Shown piece by piece: positions 1-8,847 of a stretch of 64,000 nt of DNA. Each line of letters opens with the position of its first letter. Position 1 is the first letter of the stretch. A program made the translations under genes and the position numbers. The stretch comes from Halobacteriovorax sp. GB3 (GTDB lineage: Bacteria > Bdellovibrionota > Bacteriovoracia > Bacteriovoracales > Bacteriovoracaceae), in contig NZ_JAQSLN010000001.1 in the NCBI RefSeq assembly GCF_028649655.1, positions 930,001 through 994,000 of the forward strand, in the 5' to 3' direction. Below the pieces are notes generated by a model, which was given only the letters and a program-made list of their open reading frames with translations, did no database searches and was not told where the DNA came from.

Positions 1-135
1 ACATCTGTGGTTAAGGAATTCCACGGTGGCGTGGCCATCGATGATCGTTCCAATGTGAGTTTTGTGACGACTCTCTTAGATAAAAACGAGACAGAGCTCC
101 TAGGTCATGGTCTCTTTGTGGCATCTGATCTTTAA
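1..135 (+). CDS. C-terminal fragment of an unidentified protein
   Basis: An open frame runs from the first base to a TAA at 133-135 and gives 44 residues ending LGHGLFVASDL. The start lies outside the window. The fragment has no motif that I recognise. It is followed after 171 bases by the oxidoreductase operon on the same strand, with a hairpin in between, so it is probably a separate transcription unit. Confidence 0.55.
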   Translation, partial: TSVVKEFHGGVAIDDRSNVSFVTTLLDKNETELLGHGLFVASDL

Positions 136-150
136 AACAAAAAAAATTAT

Positions 151-183
151 GGGACTTATGAGGCCTTTTGCGTAGTAAGTCCC
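151..183. terminator. Hairpin after the partial gene
   Basis: GGGACTTA (151-158) pairs perfectly with TAAGTCCC (176-183) around a 17-base loop. On the + strand no T-run follows. On the - strand the stem is followed within a few bases by a long T-run (the A-run at about 136-146), so the hairpin would work better as a terminator for leftward transcription. No leftward gene is visible next to it. Confidence 0.4.
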
Positions 184-306
184 TGAAAATAGATTACTTC
201 TTCTCTCTTCTTTCTTTCACAATTAAACTGTGCACTGCGAATACTTCTTTTATCTCAATAAAGGTAGAATTGCTGCGTAAAATTTTGAAATTAAAGGGCT
301 TTTCAA

Positions 307-1725
307 ATGCTTTATAAAAAGAAAGACGTCATTACAAAAAAGTATGACGTAGTTGTTATTGGTTCTGGACTTGCTGGTCTGACGGCAGCAAATAAATTGG
401 CAAAAAATGGAAGAAAGGTACTTCTTCTAGAATCTCATAATAAGCTCGGTGGGTTTGCAACTTGGTTTAAAAGAGCAAAGGGTGATCATATCTTTGATGT
501 TAGTCTTCATGGCTTTCCTGTTGGGATGATTAAAACCTGTAAGAAGTATTGGTCTCGTGAAATTGCTTCAAAAATTGTTCAAGTTAAATCTGTTCGCATG
601 ATCAATCCGCAATTTAATATCGAAACGGATTTTACTAAAGAAGACTACAAAAGAATTTTAAGAGAGAAGTTTGAGTTAGATGAGCAGCTTGTTAAAGGTT
701 TCTTTGAAGAACTCGCTAATATGAATTTCTATGATAACTCGCATATGACTAATAAAGAACTTTTTGAAAAGTTCTTTCCTGGGCGCAATGATGTTGTTCG
801 TTTTCTTTTAGAGCCAATTGTCTATGCTAACGGATCTACTCTTGAAGATCCTGCCATTACTTATGGAATCGTTTTTTCAAATTTCATGAATAAAGGTGTC
901 TACATCTTCAAAGGTGGAACAGATCAGTTAATTGGTATGATGAAAGATGAACTCATCGCTAATGGTGTTGATATCAAACTGCACTCATATGTAGATAAAA
1001 TTGTTGTTGAACAAGGCAAGGTTTGTGGTGTTGAAGTCAAAGGTCATCGCATAGAGGCCGACTCTGTTGTTTCTAATGCCAATTTATATAATACGATTTT
1101 TAAGATGGCCGGTGAATCAAACTTTTCAAGTGAATACATCAAAGATATGAAGAAAGTTCGCCTAAACACTTCGAGCTGTCAGGTTTTTATGGGAATTAAA
1201 GAAGGCGAGAGCATTCCAGATATTGGAGAGCTTATCTTTACTTCAGAAGATGAAGATTTTAATACGGATCTCATTCTTTCACCAAAAGTAGGATCACAAA
1301 CATTTTCAGTCTATTATCCAGAGATTCGCCCACAACGTCCTGAGCGCTATGCTGTTGTATCATCTTCAAATGCTCGCTATGAAGATTGGAAAGATCTCAG
1401 TGAAGAGGATTATAAAAAGCAAAAAGAGTACGTCACTCAAAGGGCGCTGGATGCTCTAGAGAAAATTGTTCCAGGAGTTAAAGATAAGATTGATTATGTT
1501 GATTGCTCAACTCCTTTAACTGTTGAGAAGTATACGCACCATCGTTTTGGTGCGAGTTTTGGGACAAAGTTTGAAGGGCTTGGAATTTCTCAAAATATGC
1601 ACAAAGAAGTTGAAGGTCTTTTTCACTCTGGCTCTGTTGGAATTATCATGTCTGGATGGCTTGGGGCCGCAAATTATGGTGTCATTCAATCCCATGAAGT
1701 AGAAAATTATTTATCTAAATTATAA
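307..1725 (+). CDS. CrtI-like NAD(P)/FAD-dependent oxidoreductase (first copy)
   Basis: This 472-residue protein has a Rossmann dinucleotide-binding start, GSGLAG at residues 19-24, followed by ESHNKLGG, the usual flavin-binding layout of the phytoene desaturase/retinol saturase (CrtI/RetSat) superfamily. A second typical block, FKGGTDQLIGMMKDEL, lies near residue 203. Such enzymes desaturate, saturate or isomerise polyene chains. No carotenoid gene is nearby; it leads an operon with fabG-, fabZ- and fabI-like genes, so a fatty-acyl or acyl-ACP substrate is more likely (inference). It is clearly paralogous to the protein at 16087-17466, sharing FDV.LH near the N-terminus and the GG block. AAAGGG eight bases before the ATG supports the start. 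The substrate is unknown. Confidence 0.85.
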   Translation: MLYKKKDVITKKYDVVVIGSGLAGLTAANKLAKNGRKVLLLESHNKLGGFATWFKRAKGDHIFDVSLHGFPVGMIKTCKKYWSREIASKIVQVKSVRMINPQFNIETDFTKEDYKRILREKFELDEQLVKGFFEELANMNFYDNSHMTNKELFEKFFPGRNDVVRFLLEPIVYANGSTLEDPAITYGIVFSNFMNKGVYIFKGGTDQLIGMMKDELIANGVDIKLHSYVDKIVVEQGKVCGVEVKGHRIEADSVVSNANLYNTIFKMAGESNFSSEYIKDMKKVRLNTSSCQVFMGIKEGESIPDIGELIFTSEDEDFNTDLILSPKVGSQTFSVYYPEIRPQRPERYAVVSSSNARYEDWKDLSEEDYKKQKEYVTQRALDALEKIVPGVKDKIDYVDCSTPLTVEKYTHHRFGASFGTKFEGLGISQNMHKEVEGLFHSGSVGIIMSGWLGAANYGVIQSHEVENYLSKL

Positions 1726-1736
1726 CGAGGAAAAAT

Positions 1737-2477
1737 ATGTTTAATTTTGAAAATCAAAAAGTGATTGTAACGGGTGGAACGAGAGGAATCGGTAAGGGAA
1801 TTACTGAGGCCTTCTTAAAAAGTGGTGCAACAGTGGTTGCGACTTATGCTTCAAATGATCAGGCGGCCAATGAGTTTAAAGAATCTCTAGGCGTTCTTTC
1901 AAAAAATCTCATTCTAAGTAAATTTGACGTATCAGATCCAAAGGCCGTTGAAGCCTTCTACCAAAACTTTGAAAAAGAATTTGGCGAACTTCACGTGCTG
2001 GTTAATAACTCTGGTATTCGTAAAGACAACCTCGCCATGATGATGAGCGATGAGGATTGGAATAAAGTCATTGATATCAACCTTTCAGGCTCATTTTATA
2101 TGGCCAAGCATGCTCTTAAATTAATGATGAGTGGCCGTTATGGAAGAATTATCAATATGAGTTCTGTCGGTGGAACAATTGGTCTTTCTGGTCAGTCTAA
2201 TTATGCGGCCTCAAAAGCGGCACAAGTGGCCATGAGTAAATCAATGGCAAAAGAAGTTGGTAAGAAGGGAATCACGGTAAATAACGTTTGTCCTGGTTTT
2301 ATTGAAACAGAATTAATCGCCGATCTTCCTGCTGAGCAAGTTAAAGAATATAAAAAACAAGTTCCTCTAAGACGTTTTGGTAAAGTTGAAGATGTCGCTC
2401 ATGCTGTACAATTTCTTGCTTCAAAAGAAGCATCTTACATCACTGGAACATCACTTGAAGTAACTGGTGGTCTTTAA
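1737..2477 (+). CDS. fabG: 3-oxoacyl-ACP reductase, FabG family
   Basis: A short-chain dehydrogenase of 246 residues, the normal FabG length. TGGTRGIG at 12-19 is the cofactor loop and Ser143, Tyr156 and Lys160 (NYAASK) form the catalytic set. It would reduce 3-oxoacyl-ACP with NADPH in the cytoplasm. It starts 11 bases after the FAD oxidoreductase, with a GAGGAAAAAT ribosome site, and its stop overlaps the fabZ start by one base, so the genes are translationally coupled. Given its neighbours it is probably a pathway-dedicated copy rather than the housekeeping fabG; other SDR substrates cannot be excluded. Confidence 0.88.
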   Translation: MFNFENQKVIVTGGTRGIGKGITEAFLKSGATVVATYASNDQAANEFKESLGVLSKNLILSKFDVSDPKAVEAFYQNFEKEFGELHVLVNNSGIRKDNLAMMMSDEDWNKVIDINLSGSFYMAKHALKLMMSGRYGRIINMSSVGGTIGLSGQSNYAASKAAQVAMSKSMAKEVGKKGITVNNVCPGFIETELIADLPAEQVKEYKKQVPLRRFGKVEDVAHAVQFLASKEASYITGTSLEVTGGL

Positions 2478-2899
2478 TGATTTTTTCAAAAGAAGAAGTA
2501 AAAAAGAGAATACCGCAAAGAGAGCCTTTTCTCTTTGTCGATAAAGTTATCGAATTAGAAAATAATAAAATTCAAACAGCACTCCAATTAACAGGTGATG
2601 AGGACTTTTTTAAAGGTCACTTTCCTGGTAATCCAATCATGCCAGGTGTTCTCATTCAAGAGGCCCTTTTTCAATCGGGAGCACTTCTTATGAGCTCTTC
2701 TGAAGGAGAGGGATTAGGTGTTGTCACAAAAGTTAGTAACGCTCGCTTTAAAACAATGGTTCGCCCTGGAGATGAACTTGTTATGGAAGTTGAGCTTGTT
2801 GATCAAATTGCCAATGCTTTCATGTTTAAAGGCAGAGCAAAGGTTGCTGGAAAAACGGCAGCAATGATTGAATTTACATGTGCGAAAGTTGAAGGATAG
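2477..2899 (+). CDS. fabZ: 3-hydroxyacyl-ACP dehydratase, FabZ type
   Basis: A 140-residue hotdog-fold protein with the dehydratase signature GHFPGNPIMPGVLIQEA. His48 and Glu62 correspond to the catalytic pair; Glu rather than Asp at the second position marks FabZ rather than the FabA isomerase type. It would convert 3-hydroxyacyl-ACP to trans-2-enoyl-ACP. Its ATG overlaps the fabG stop (TAATG). Within the operon it provides the dehydration step between the FabG-like and FabI-like enzymes. A pathway-specific role is inferred from context. Confidence 0.9.
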   Translation: MIFSKEEVKKRIPQREPFLFVDKVIELENNKIQTALQLTGDEDFFKGHFPGNPIMPGVLIQEALFQSGALLMSSSEGEGLGVVTKVSNARFKTMVRPGDELVMEVELVDQIANAFMFKGRAKVAGKTAAMIEFTCAKVEG

Positions 2900-2902
2900 A
2901 AA

Positions 2903-3697
2903 ATGGATTTTTTAAAAGTTAGTGGGAAGACATTTCTAATAACAGGTGTTTCAAATCGTAAGAGTGTTGCCTTTTTTAGTGCTAAAGTTCTTTCTGACTC
3001 AGGAGCGAAGTTAATTTTTACAGCGCAATCGGATGAACATTTCGCTCGCATTGAGAAGCTCTTTCCGGAGAGTGAAATTTTTATTCTCGATGTTGAAAAT
3101 AAAGATCAAATTGAATCTCTTGGAATTAAGTTAAAAGAAAAAGATGTTCAATTACAGGGGATGCTTCATTCTATTGCTTTTGCAAATTTCTCTGAAGGGC
3201 CGAAGCCTTTTCATGAAACTAAACTTGAAGACTTTCAACAAGCAACAAATATTTCAAGCTTCTCACTTGTTAGTCTTTCAAATGCTTTAAAAGATGTCTT
3301 TTCTCAAGATGCCTCAGTCGTTACGATCTCTATTTCTGATACAAGAGCAACAAGTTACGGTTATATGGGACCAATTAAGGCCATGCTAGATGCAACTGTC
3401 GCTTATTTATCGAAATCTTTTTCACAGTTCTCTGAGGTACGCTTTAATGCCGTCTGTTCGGGACCACTAAAAACTTCCGCCAGTGCAGGGATTCCTGGTT
3501 ATGTGAATAATTATCTCTTCGCTGAAAAGCTAACACTTAGAAAAAAAGCGCTGAAGACGACTGAAGTGGCCGATACTGTGGCCTTCTTATTAAGTGGTCG
3601 CTCAAGCGGTATCAATGCTACAGGAATTCTCGTTGATGCGGGAATGAGTTGTAACCATTTCGATCAGGATGTTGTTAATACGGTAGCGTCAAACTAA
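2903..3697 (+). CDS. Enoyl-ACP reductase-like SDR (FabI family, divergent)
   Basis: This 264-residue protein matches FabI in layout. The glycine-poor cofactor loop ITGVSNRKSVAF (13-24) resembles the GIANKRSIA loop of FabI. The catalytic Tyr152-x6-Lys159 spacing equals that of E. coli Tyr156/Lys163. It would reduce enoyl-ACP to acyl-ACP. The segment before Tyr152 is about two residues shorter than in E. coli FabI, and an Ile appears where Tyr146 would be expected, so it is divergent. It is the last gene of the operon, three bases after fabZ, and is followed by a clear terminator. A chain-specific rather than housekeeping reductase is plausible but inferred. Confidence 0.8.
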   Translation: MDFLKVSGKTFLITGVSNRKSVAFFSAKVLSDSGAKLIFTAQSDEHFARIEKLFPESEIFILDVENKDQIESLGIKLKEKDVQLQGMLHSIAFANFSEGPKPFHETKLEDFQQATNISSFSLVSLSNALKDVFSQDASVVTISISDTRATSYGYMGPIKAMLDATVAYLSKSFSQFSEVRFNAVCSGPLKTSASAGIPGYVNNYLFAEKLTLRKKALKTTEVADTVAFLLSGRSSGINATGILVDAGMSCNHFDQDVVNTVASN

Positions 3698-3719
3698 AGC
3701 AAAAAACTTCAATAATTGG

Positions 3720-3752
3720 CAGGATTTTGCCACGAAATCCTGTCGTTTTTTT
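3720..3752 (+). terminator. Rho-independent terminator of the FAD-fabG-fabZ-fabI operon
   Basis: CAGGATTT (3720-3727) pairs with AAATCCTG (3735-3742) across a seven-base loop, followed by TCGTTTTTTT. It lies 23 bases after the last stop and closes the four-gene operon. Confidence 0.85.
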
Positions 3753-3946
3753 CATCTTTCACCTTGTGTCCAAGATTCTTTTTATCTTAAATATCCTAAC
3801 TAAGTACCTTGAATTAAATAGATTTTATAATCATTAAGAATGATTAACAATTTCAAAACTTATCGATTGTTATGCTGTCTTAAGAAAATGAATCATTCAG
3901 ACGATAAGCCTGTGTCGATTAAGCTTATTGATAATAAGGTAACAGT

Positions 3947-6900
3947 ATGAAATTTAGATGGTCATTAGTTTTCATTCTCTTTTTAATTGCTTCGTGTTCC
4001 GGAAAAAAGGAAACATCAAAGACTGAATTCTCCGTACGTCTTGGTGCTTTGACGGGAACTGCTAGTACTCACGCCCAAGGGGGCGCCATGCTTTATGGAA
4101 CTTCTGCGAGTGGAAAGAAATTCGCTAGAAGGCTCGTTGCTGGCACTGAGCTTGTTATGGATCTCTCTATTGAGACATGGACCTTTAAAGGTGTCATGTG
4201 GGATGGTGCTGATTCAACAGGAACTAATGGGAATTTCTTAGGTAAGAGTCGCTGTGCTGTTAAAAGAGCTGACCTTGTAGAAGGGGAGCAAGAAGTTGTT
4301 CTAAACTTTAATGAATCGAATTGTCTGGCCAGTAGTTTTCAAGTTTCTGGAACGAGTACAATCTCAAAGCTTCCTGGTCTTAATGTCAACAGTTGTCGAA
4401 AATTAACAGATGTATCTGATGCTTTCTCGGTTTGTGACTCTAAAGAGAAAGGGTATTTTTCTTCTTTTCAAGTTCTTCTTATTCCATATCTCGATACTGA
4501 GGGAGTTCTTGTTGATAGACCTGAGAACGCTATTCGTTCTGGTTGTTATAGATTCTCTTCTAGAGATAACGGTCGTGCAGTTTTAGCTAATGCAAATACA
4601 AGCGCGAGTGGGTTAGCTGCTAGTTACCCAATGAATGGTGGAAATGTAGATTTTAGAACTATTGTTAGGGCCTATTATGGGAGTGAGGATTGTAATGATA
4701 CAACTACTCTTGGCTTTAAAGATTACCTTTTTGAAAAGGGACTTATGGGTAGTGCACTAGAATCAAAAAGTTTCTACGACACATCTGCTGAAAACCTAAG
4801 TCTTTACCTGACAACTTCAATGGCCGAAGTTTGCCAAGCTCCAAGAAATAGAACTAATAACTTTGCCTTTGGTTCTACAAATACTTACTGGCATGGGCTT
4901 TGTAATGCTTCTCAATTTAATTTAATTCAAAATGTTCACTTAGATAAGAATTTCCTTCTTCTAAGTAACCTCGATTTTAGAAATTCTATTAATATTCCAA
5001 ATCCAAAAGGACCTGTTCCAGCTTGTAGTGAATTAGGTGAGAGTATTATTCCAATTGGTGGTCTTTTATCTGATCATAGTGACTGTTCAAGTGCTCCGAT
5101 TCAATCAGAGTCTGAAGTCGCAGGAGGCTCTATTTATAATGGAGTTCTCGAAGGGAATAATTTCAAAATGATCTCTACAATGATTGAAAGAGAAGAATTT
5201 GCCAAGTTAGGGCTAGTTCGTGAACTTGGTACTGCTGGAGAAGTTGTCAATCTAACGATTGAAAAAGGAAACTTCAACGGTGGTCAATATCTTGGCGCTA
5301 TTGTTGGTAGAAACCATGGAACAGTTAAAAATGTTAAAGTCATTAAAACAAATGTAGAGTCTCGAAATAAGAATCAAAGTGGTACAGTCGTCGATTCTTA
5401 TGTTGGTGGTATTGTTGGTGAGAACCTTGGGACTTTAGAGCGAGTTCAATTTATTCGCGGTGAAGTTAGTGGTGAGAACTCTCGAATCGGTGGAATTACT
5501 GGTTCGAACTCCGGAACAATACTAAAGTCTGTTGCAGATACTTACGTTAATAACGACTATTTTCAAAACGCTGATACAACTCAACTTTATCTAGGTGGAG
5601 TTGTTGGTTTTAATTCTGGTTCCGTAACTGAGGTTGTAGGCCGTGGTTATGTGAGTGGAAGTGGTCCTTCTGTTGGAGGTATTGCTGGTAAAGTTCAATC
5701 TGGTGGAACACTTAGAGATGCTTATTCTCAGGCCGCTGTTCACATCTCATCGAATGGAGCAAACTTTTCTTCATATAATCTTGGAGGAATTGTTGGTTTT
5801 AATGAAGATGCTAATGTGAGTAATGTCTATTTTGCGGGATCTGTTATGCACAATTGCTCTGCCAATGATACTACATGTATGATTGGGGAGATCTCTGGAA
5901 ATAATCCTGCTAATAATGCAGCAAATGCTCACGCGATTTATCATTCTCTTGCTAATTTTGGTGGAAATAGAGGAACGGAAAAAACTGTTGCTGAAATGCG
6001 CGATACAAACAATATTCTTTCAACTGCCTTAGGCTTTGATGTTTCAACACCTATTTGGAGACACACCCTTGGTGACGTTCCAAGATTAAACTTTGAAGAT
6101 CAAAACATATGTGAAATTTCATTAAATACTTCATCTTTTTCTAATCAGTCGGTCTCTGGTCGTGGAAGTGCAGATTCTCCTTACATCATTTGTCGTGAAT
6201 CACAATTAGTGTCGATGAATACGATCACAGGGAATTTTAAATTAGGTGAGCATGTTGTTTTAAATGGAACTTATGGTGGATCAGTTATTGGACAGTTGAA
6301 TGGAACTCTTGATGGTAATGATTTTCTTCTTCATGGTGCTAAAATCAATGTTGCTTCTTCTGGAAACCCTGTCGGTGTGATCGGGCAAGTAAATGCAAAT
6401 GCAGTTCTAAAAAAGGTAAACTTCGCTAATAACTTAGTTAGTGCAACAACGGCTGATGCAACTGGAATTGTTGGACTTAATAGTGGTTCAATTGAAAGAG
6501 TCAATGTCGTTTCTTCTTTGGCCCAAGGTCAGAGTAATATTGGTCTTCTTGTGGGTCTCAATGATACTCAAGGGCGTATTACAAGAGTAAGAACTCATGG
6601 TCGTGTTTATGGTTTCAATGAAGTTGGCGGGGTTGTCGGTTTAAACCGTGGCCAAATGAGTCGAATTCGCTCTCATGCAGGATTTGTAAGTAACGCTTCT
6701 GAAACGAATACTTTTACAAACATTGGTGGAATTATTGGCCGAAATGATTCTGGATCATTAACTGAAGCCTCTTCTGAAATTCATTTCAATGTTAATACAC
6801 AAGGTACTGTTACAAATATTGGTGGTGTCGTTGGTCAAAACTTTGCTGATATCACAGATGTACACGTTGCTCATTGGGCCGACTTAAGAGTTGGTGGGAA

Positions 6901-7786
6901 TTCTGTAAATAGTTCTATTGGTGGTGTTGTCGGTAATCATGCTACAGGTGCTACGATGAATAGAGTTATTAGTTATATGAGTGTTGTTGAAAATCATGGT
7001 GATGCTAACCTTCCTGGTCCTGCAAGTGCGGGAGCAATAGTTGGGACATCTAACGGTACAATTAATAACGCTTACTTTACGAAACAAGCAAGCTCATCTA
7101 CAAATTATTTTGCCAATGTTATTTCAACTTCTGATGCTATTCCAGGAATGTCGTGTAACCTACAAACAAATGGTACTGATCCATTCTCTGTACCAAGAAG
7201 TAAAATCACGGTACAAGATGGTGATAGCTTAGTTTTTGATTACGCGATTACTGATGTCTTAGACTCTTCAACAATCGAAATTGCCTACTCTGGTCAGTGT
7301 AGTGATTTTGAAAATAAAAATTTAAATATTGCATCAGTCGGATTATCAATGAACCCTAACATCCAAATGCAAGGATCATGGGACGCTGCTTCTGCTATTG
7401 GCACTCCAAGTGTTCAGTGGAGTCGTCGAAATATTATTTCTGCTGGAAATTATGCTGTCGATGGACTTGCTCAGTGGAATTTGAACGATACATTAGTTCT
7501 CTTTGTTCATAGCGATGGGACGACGATTGAAGCTTCCAGATGGACGCCATTTATGCAAACTCAACTTTCTGGTTCCCTTGGTATTTTGGCTACTCCTTTG
7601 GATTTGGATCTTACTAATTTAGCAAGTCTTAGTTTTGATATCGTCGAAGATAGAGAGGGGGGATCAGGATTTAATCGTATTGTTGATGCTTATCTCTATG
7701 AGTTAGAAAATGGTGAATTCCCTGATAATGCTCCAAAGTGGAGAATAGATACAGATAGAGCTCCTGAGCTTCTTTTAAGCTGGTAA
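3947..7786 (+). CDS. Very large GLUG-repeat surface lipoprotein
   Basis: A 1279-residue protein with a lipoprotein signal: a hydrophobic N-terminus and lipobox IASC, with Cys17 as the predicted lipidated residue. Two repeat blocks, at about residues 445-620 and 835-1040, contain many copies of a GLUG-type motif, for example VGGIVGENLG, LGGVVGFNSG, IGGIIGRNDSG and IGGVVGQN. Tandem GLUG motifs usually build beta-helical rods in bacterial surface proteins and proteases. No catalytic motif is evident. It is probably an outer-membrane-anchored, surface-exposed structural or adhesive protein (inference). It is flanked by terminators on both sides and so appears monocistronic. The start is supported by AAGGTAACAGT before the ATG. 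Confidence 0.8.
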   Translation: MKFRWSLVFILFLIASCSGKKETSKTEFSVRLGALTGTASTHAQGGAMLYGTSASGKKFARRLVAGTELVMDLSIETWTFKGVMWDGADSTGTNGNFLGKSRCAVKRADLVEGEQEVVLNFNESNCLASSFQVSGTSTISKLPGLNVNSCRKLTDVSDAFSVCDSKEKGYFSSFQVLLIPYLDTEGVLVDRPENAIRSGCYRFSSRDNGRAVLANANTSASGLAASYPMNGGNVDFRTIVRAYYGSEDCNDTTTLGFKDYLFEKGLMGSALESKSFYDTSAENLSLYLTTSMAEVCQAPRNRTNNFAFGSTNTYWHGLCNASQFNLIQNVHLDKNFLLLSNLDFRNSINIPNPKGPVPACSELGESIIPIGGLLSDHSDCSSAPIQSESEVAGGSIYNGVLEGNNFKMISTMIEREEFAKLGLVRELGTAGEVVNLTIEKGNFNGGQYLGAIVGRNHGTVKNVKVIKTNVESRNKNQSGTVVDSYVGGIVGENLGTLERVQFIRGEVSGENSRIGGITGSNSGTILKSVADTYVNNDYFQNADTTQLYLGGVVGFNSGSVTEVVGRGYVSGSGPSVGGIAGKVQSGGTLRDAYSQAAVHISSNGANFSSYNLGGIVGFNEDANVSNVYFAGSVMHNCSANDTTCMIGEISGNNPANNAANAHAIYHSLANFGGNRGTEKTVAEMRDTNNILSTALGFDVSTPIWRHTLGDVPRLNFEDQNICEISLNTSSFSNQSVSGRGSADSPYIICRESQLVSMNTITGNFKLGEHVVLNGTYGGSVIGQLNGTLDGNDFLLHGAKINVASSGNPVGVIGQVNANAVLKKVNFANNLVSATTADATGIVGLNSGSIERVNVVSSLAQGQSNIGLLVGLNDTQGRITRVRTHGRVYGFNEVGGVVGLNRGQMSRIRSHAGFVSNASETNTFTNIGGIIGRNDSGSLTEASSEIHFNVNTQGTVTNIGGVVGQNFADITDVHVAHWADLRVGGNSVNSSIGGVVGNHATGATMNRVISYMSVVENHGDANLPGPASAGAIVGTSNGTINNAYFTKQASSSTNYFANVISTSDAIPGMSCNLQTNGTDPFSVPRSKITVQDGDSLVFDYAITDVLDSSTIEIAYSGQCSDFENKNLNIASVGLSMNPNIQMQGSWDAASAIGTPSVQWSRRNIISAGNYAVDGLAQWNLNDTLVLFVHSDGTTIEASRWTPFMQTQLSGSLGILATPLDLDLTNLASLSFDIVEDREGGSGFNRIVDAYLYELENGEFPDNAPKWRIDTDRAPELLLSW

Positions 7787-7791
7787 ATAAC

Positions 7792-7819
7792 AAGGCCCTC
7801 AATATGAGGGCCTTTTTTT
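7792..7819 (+). terminator. Terminator between convergent genes
   Basis: AAGGCCCTC (7792-7800), loop AATAT, GAGGGCCTT (7806-7814), then a T-run. It terminates the GLUG lipoprotein gene. The convergent redox gene ends inside the tail of the structure, and the reverse orientation has only a weak T-run. Confidence 0.9.
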
Positions 7820-8552
7820 ATTTCGCTAAGTACTTTTCTAATTTATCGGAACCACCAATAAGCTCTCCATCTATAAAGACTTGAGGAACTTTACTTTGGG
7901 CCGTGATTGAAAAAAGAGCACTATTACTCGTATCTTTTCCAAGGACAATTTCATTAAATTGAAGTCCATGGGCCTTAAGATCATCTTTTGCCTTGATACA
8001 ATACGGACACCCAGGTCTTGTAAAAATCGAAATGGCCTTTGGTGGTTTTGCTCTTGGATTGAGGTGATTAAGCATCGTATCAGCATCTGAAACTTCGAAT
8101 GGGTCACCTGGTTTATCTGGCTCGATAAACATCTTTGTGATCACACCATTTTCAACGAGCATCGAATAACGCCACGATCTTTTTCCAAAACCAATATCTG
8201 ACTTATCAACAAGCATGCCCATCTTTTCACTAAATTGCCCATTTCCATCAGAGAGCATCATGATATTTTCAGCTTCCTGATCCTTTCCCCAGGACTCCAT
8301 AACAAAGGGATCGTTAACAGAAAGGCAAATAATATGATCAACACCTTCTTTTTTAAAAGCGCTTGCTAACTCGTTATACCTTGGTAGGTGAGTCGAAGAG
8401 CACGTTGGTGTATAAGCACCAGGGAGTGCAAAGAGAACGACTTTTTTACCTTTAAAAAGATCAGTACTTGTTAGAGTTTTAAATTCACCACTTTCACGAA
8501 TAATAAAATGTACTTCAGGAACATTCTGTCCTTCTTTATTCTCTAAACTCAT
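7818..8552 (-). CDS. Peroxiredoxin 5-glutaredoxin fusion protein
   Basis: A 244-residue hybrid. The N-terminal Prx5-type domain carries the peroxidatic Cys51 in PGAYTPTCSSTHLP. The C-terminal glutaredoxin domain carries Cys182-Pro-Tyr-Cys185 in TRPGCPYC. Such fusions, known from Haemophilus and other Proteobacteria, reduce hydroperoxides using glutathione in the cytoplasm. I place the start at 8552 because AAAGGAGGAGAT directly precedes that ATG; the longer frame from 8582 would put the ribosome site inside the gene. It is monocistronic and convergent with the GLUG gene. Length and motif order are normal for the family. Confidence 0.93.
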   Translation of the reverse strand: MSLENKEGQNVPEVHFIIRESGEFKTLTSTDLFKGKKVVLFALPGAYTPTCSSTHLPRYNELASAFKKEGVDHIICLSVNDPFVMESWGKDQEAENIMMLSDGNGQFSEKMGMLVDKSDIGFGKRSWRYSMLVENGVITKMFIEPDKPGDPFEVSDADTMLNHLNPRAKPPKAISIFTRPGCPYCIKAKDDLKAHGLQFNEIVLGKDTSNSALFSITAQSKVPQVFIDGELIGGSDKLEKYLAK

Positions 8553-8678
8553 ATCTCCTCCTTTGAGTTTCAACTCATTCAATTTAACGAAGATTATCCT
8601 AAGGGGATAATCGAATTCTTCTATATTTTCATTGTTTTAAGTTATCGGATAAAAAAGATGAAAGAGTGAATAGCCCAA

Positions 8679-8707
8679 TTGGTCCAAAATGTTAAGAAAT
8701 CTATATA
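8679..8707 (+). promoter_or_regulatory. Candidate sigma-70 promoter of the 692-residue protein
   Basis: TTGGTC (8679-8684) and TATATA (8702-8707) are 17 bases apart. The predicted start near 8714 leaves a 5' leader of about 130 bases before the ATG at 8848. The leader includes TTCGAA-type inverted repeats. The -35 hexamer is the same as that of the RNA promoter at 62810. Confidence 0.5.
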
Positions 8708-8847
8708 TTTGATTATAGGTAGTAGTTGTTGAAAACGGTCAAGTTTTTCTTTAGAATTGTCGATTAGATCGTCATAGGCGGTCATTACACTTCGAAGCTT
8801 TCTGTTGCACGTCTCATTTCTAGTTTCGAAAGACCCTTGGAGAGTCC

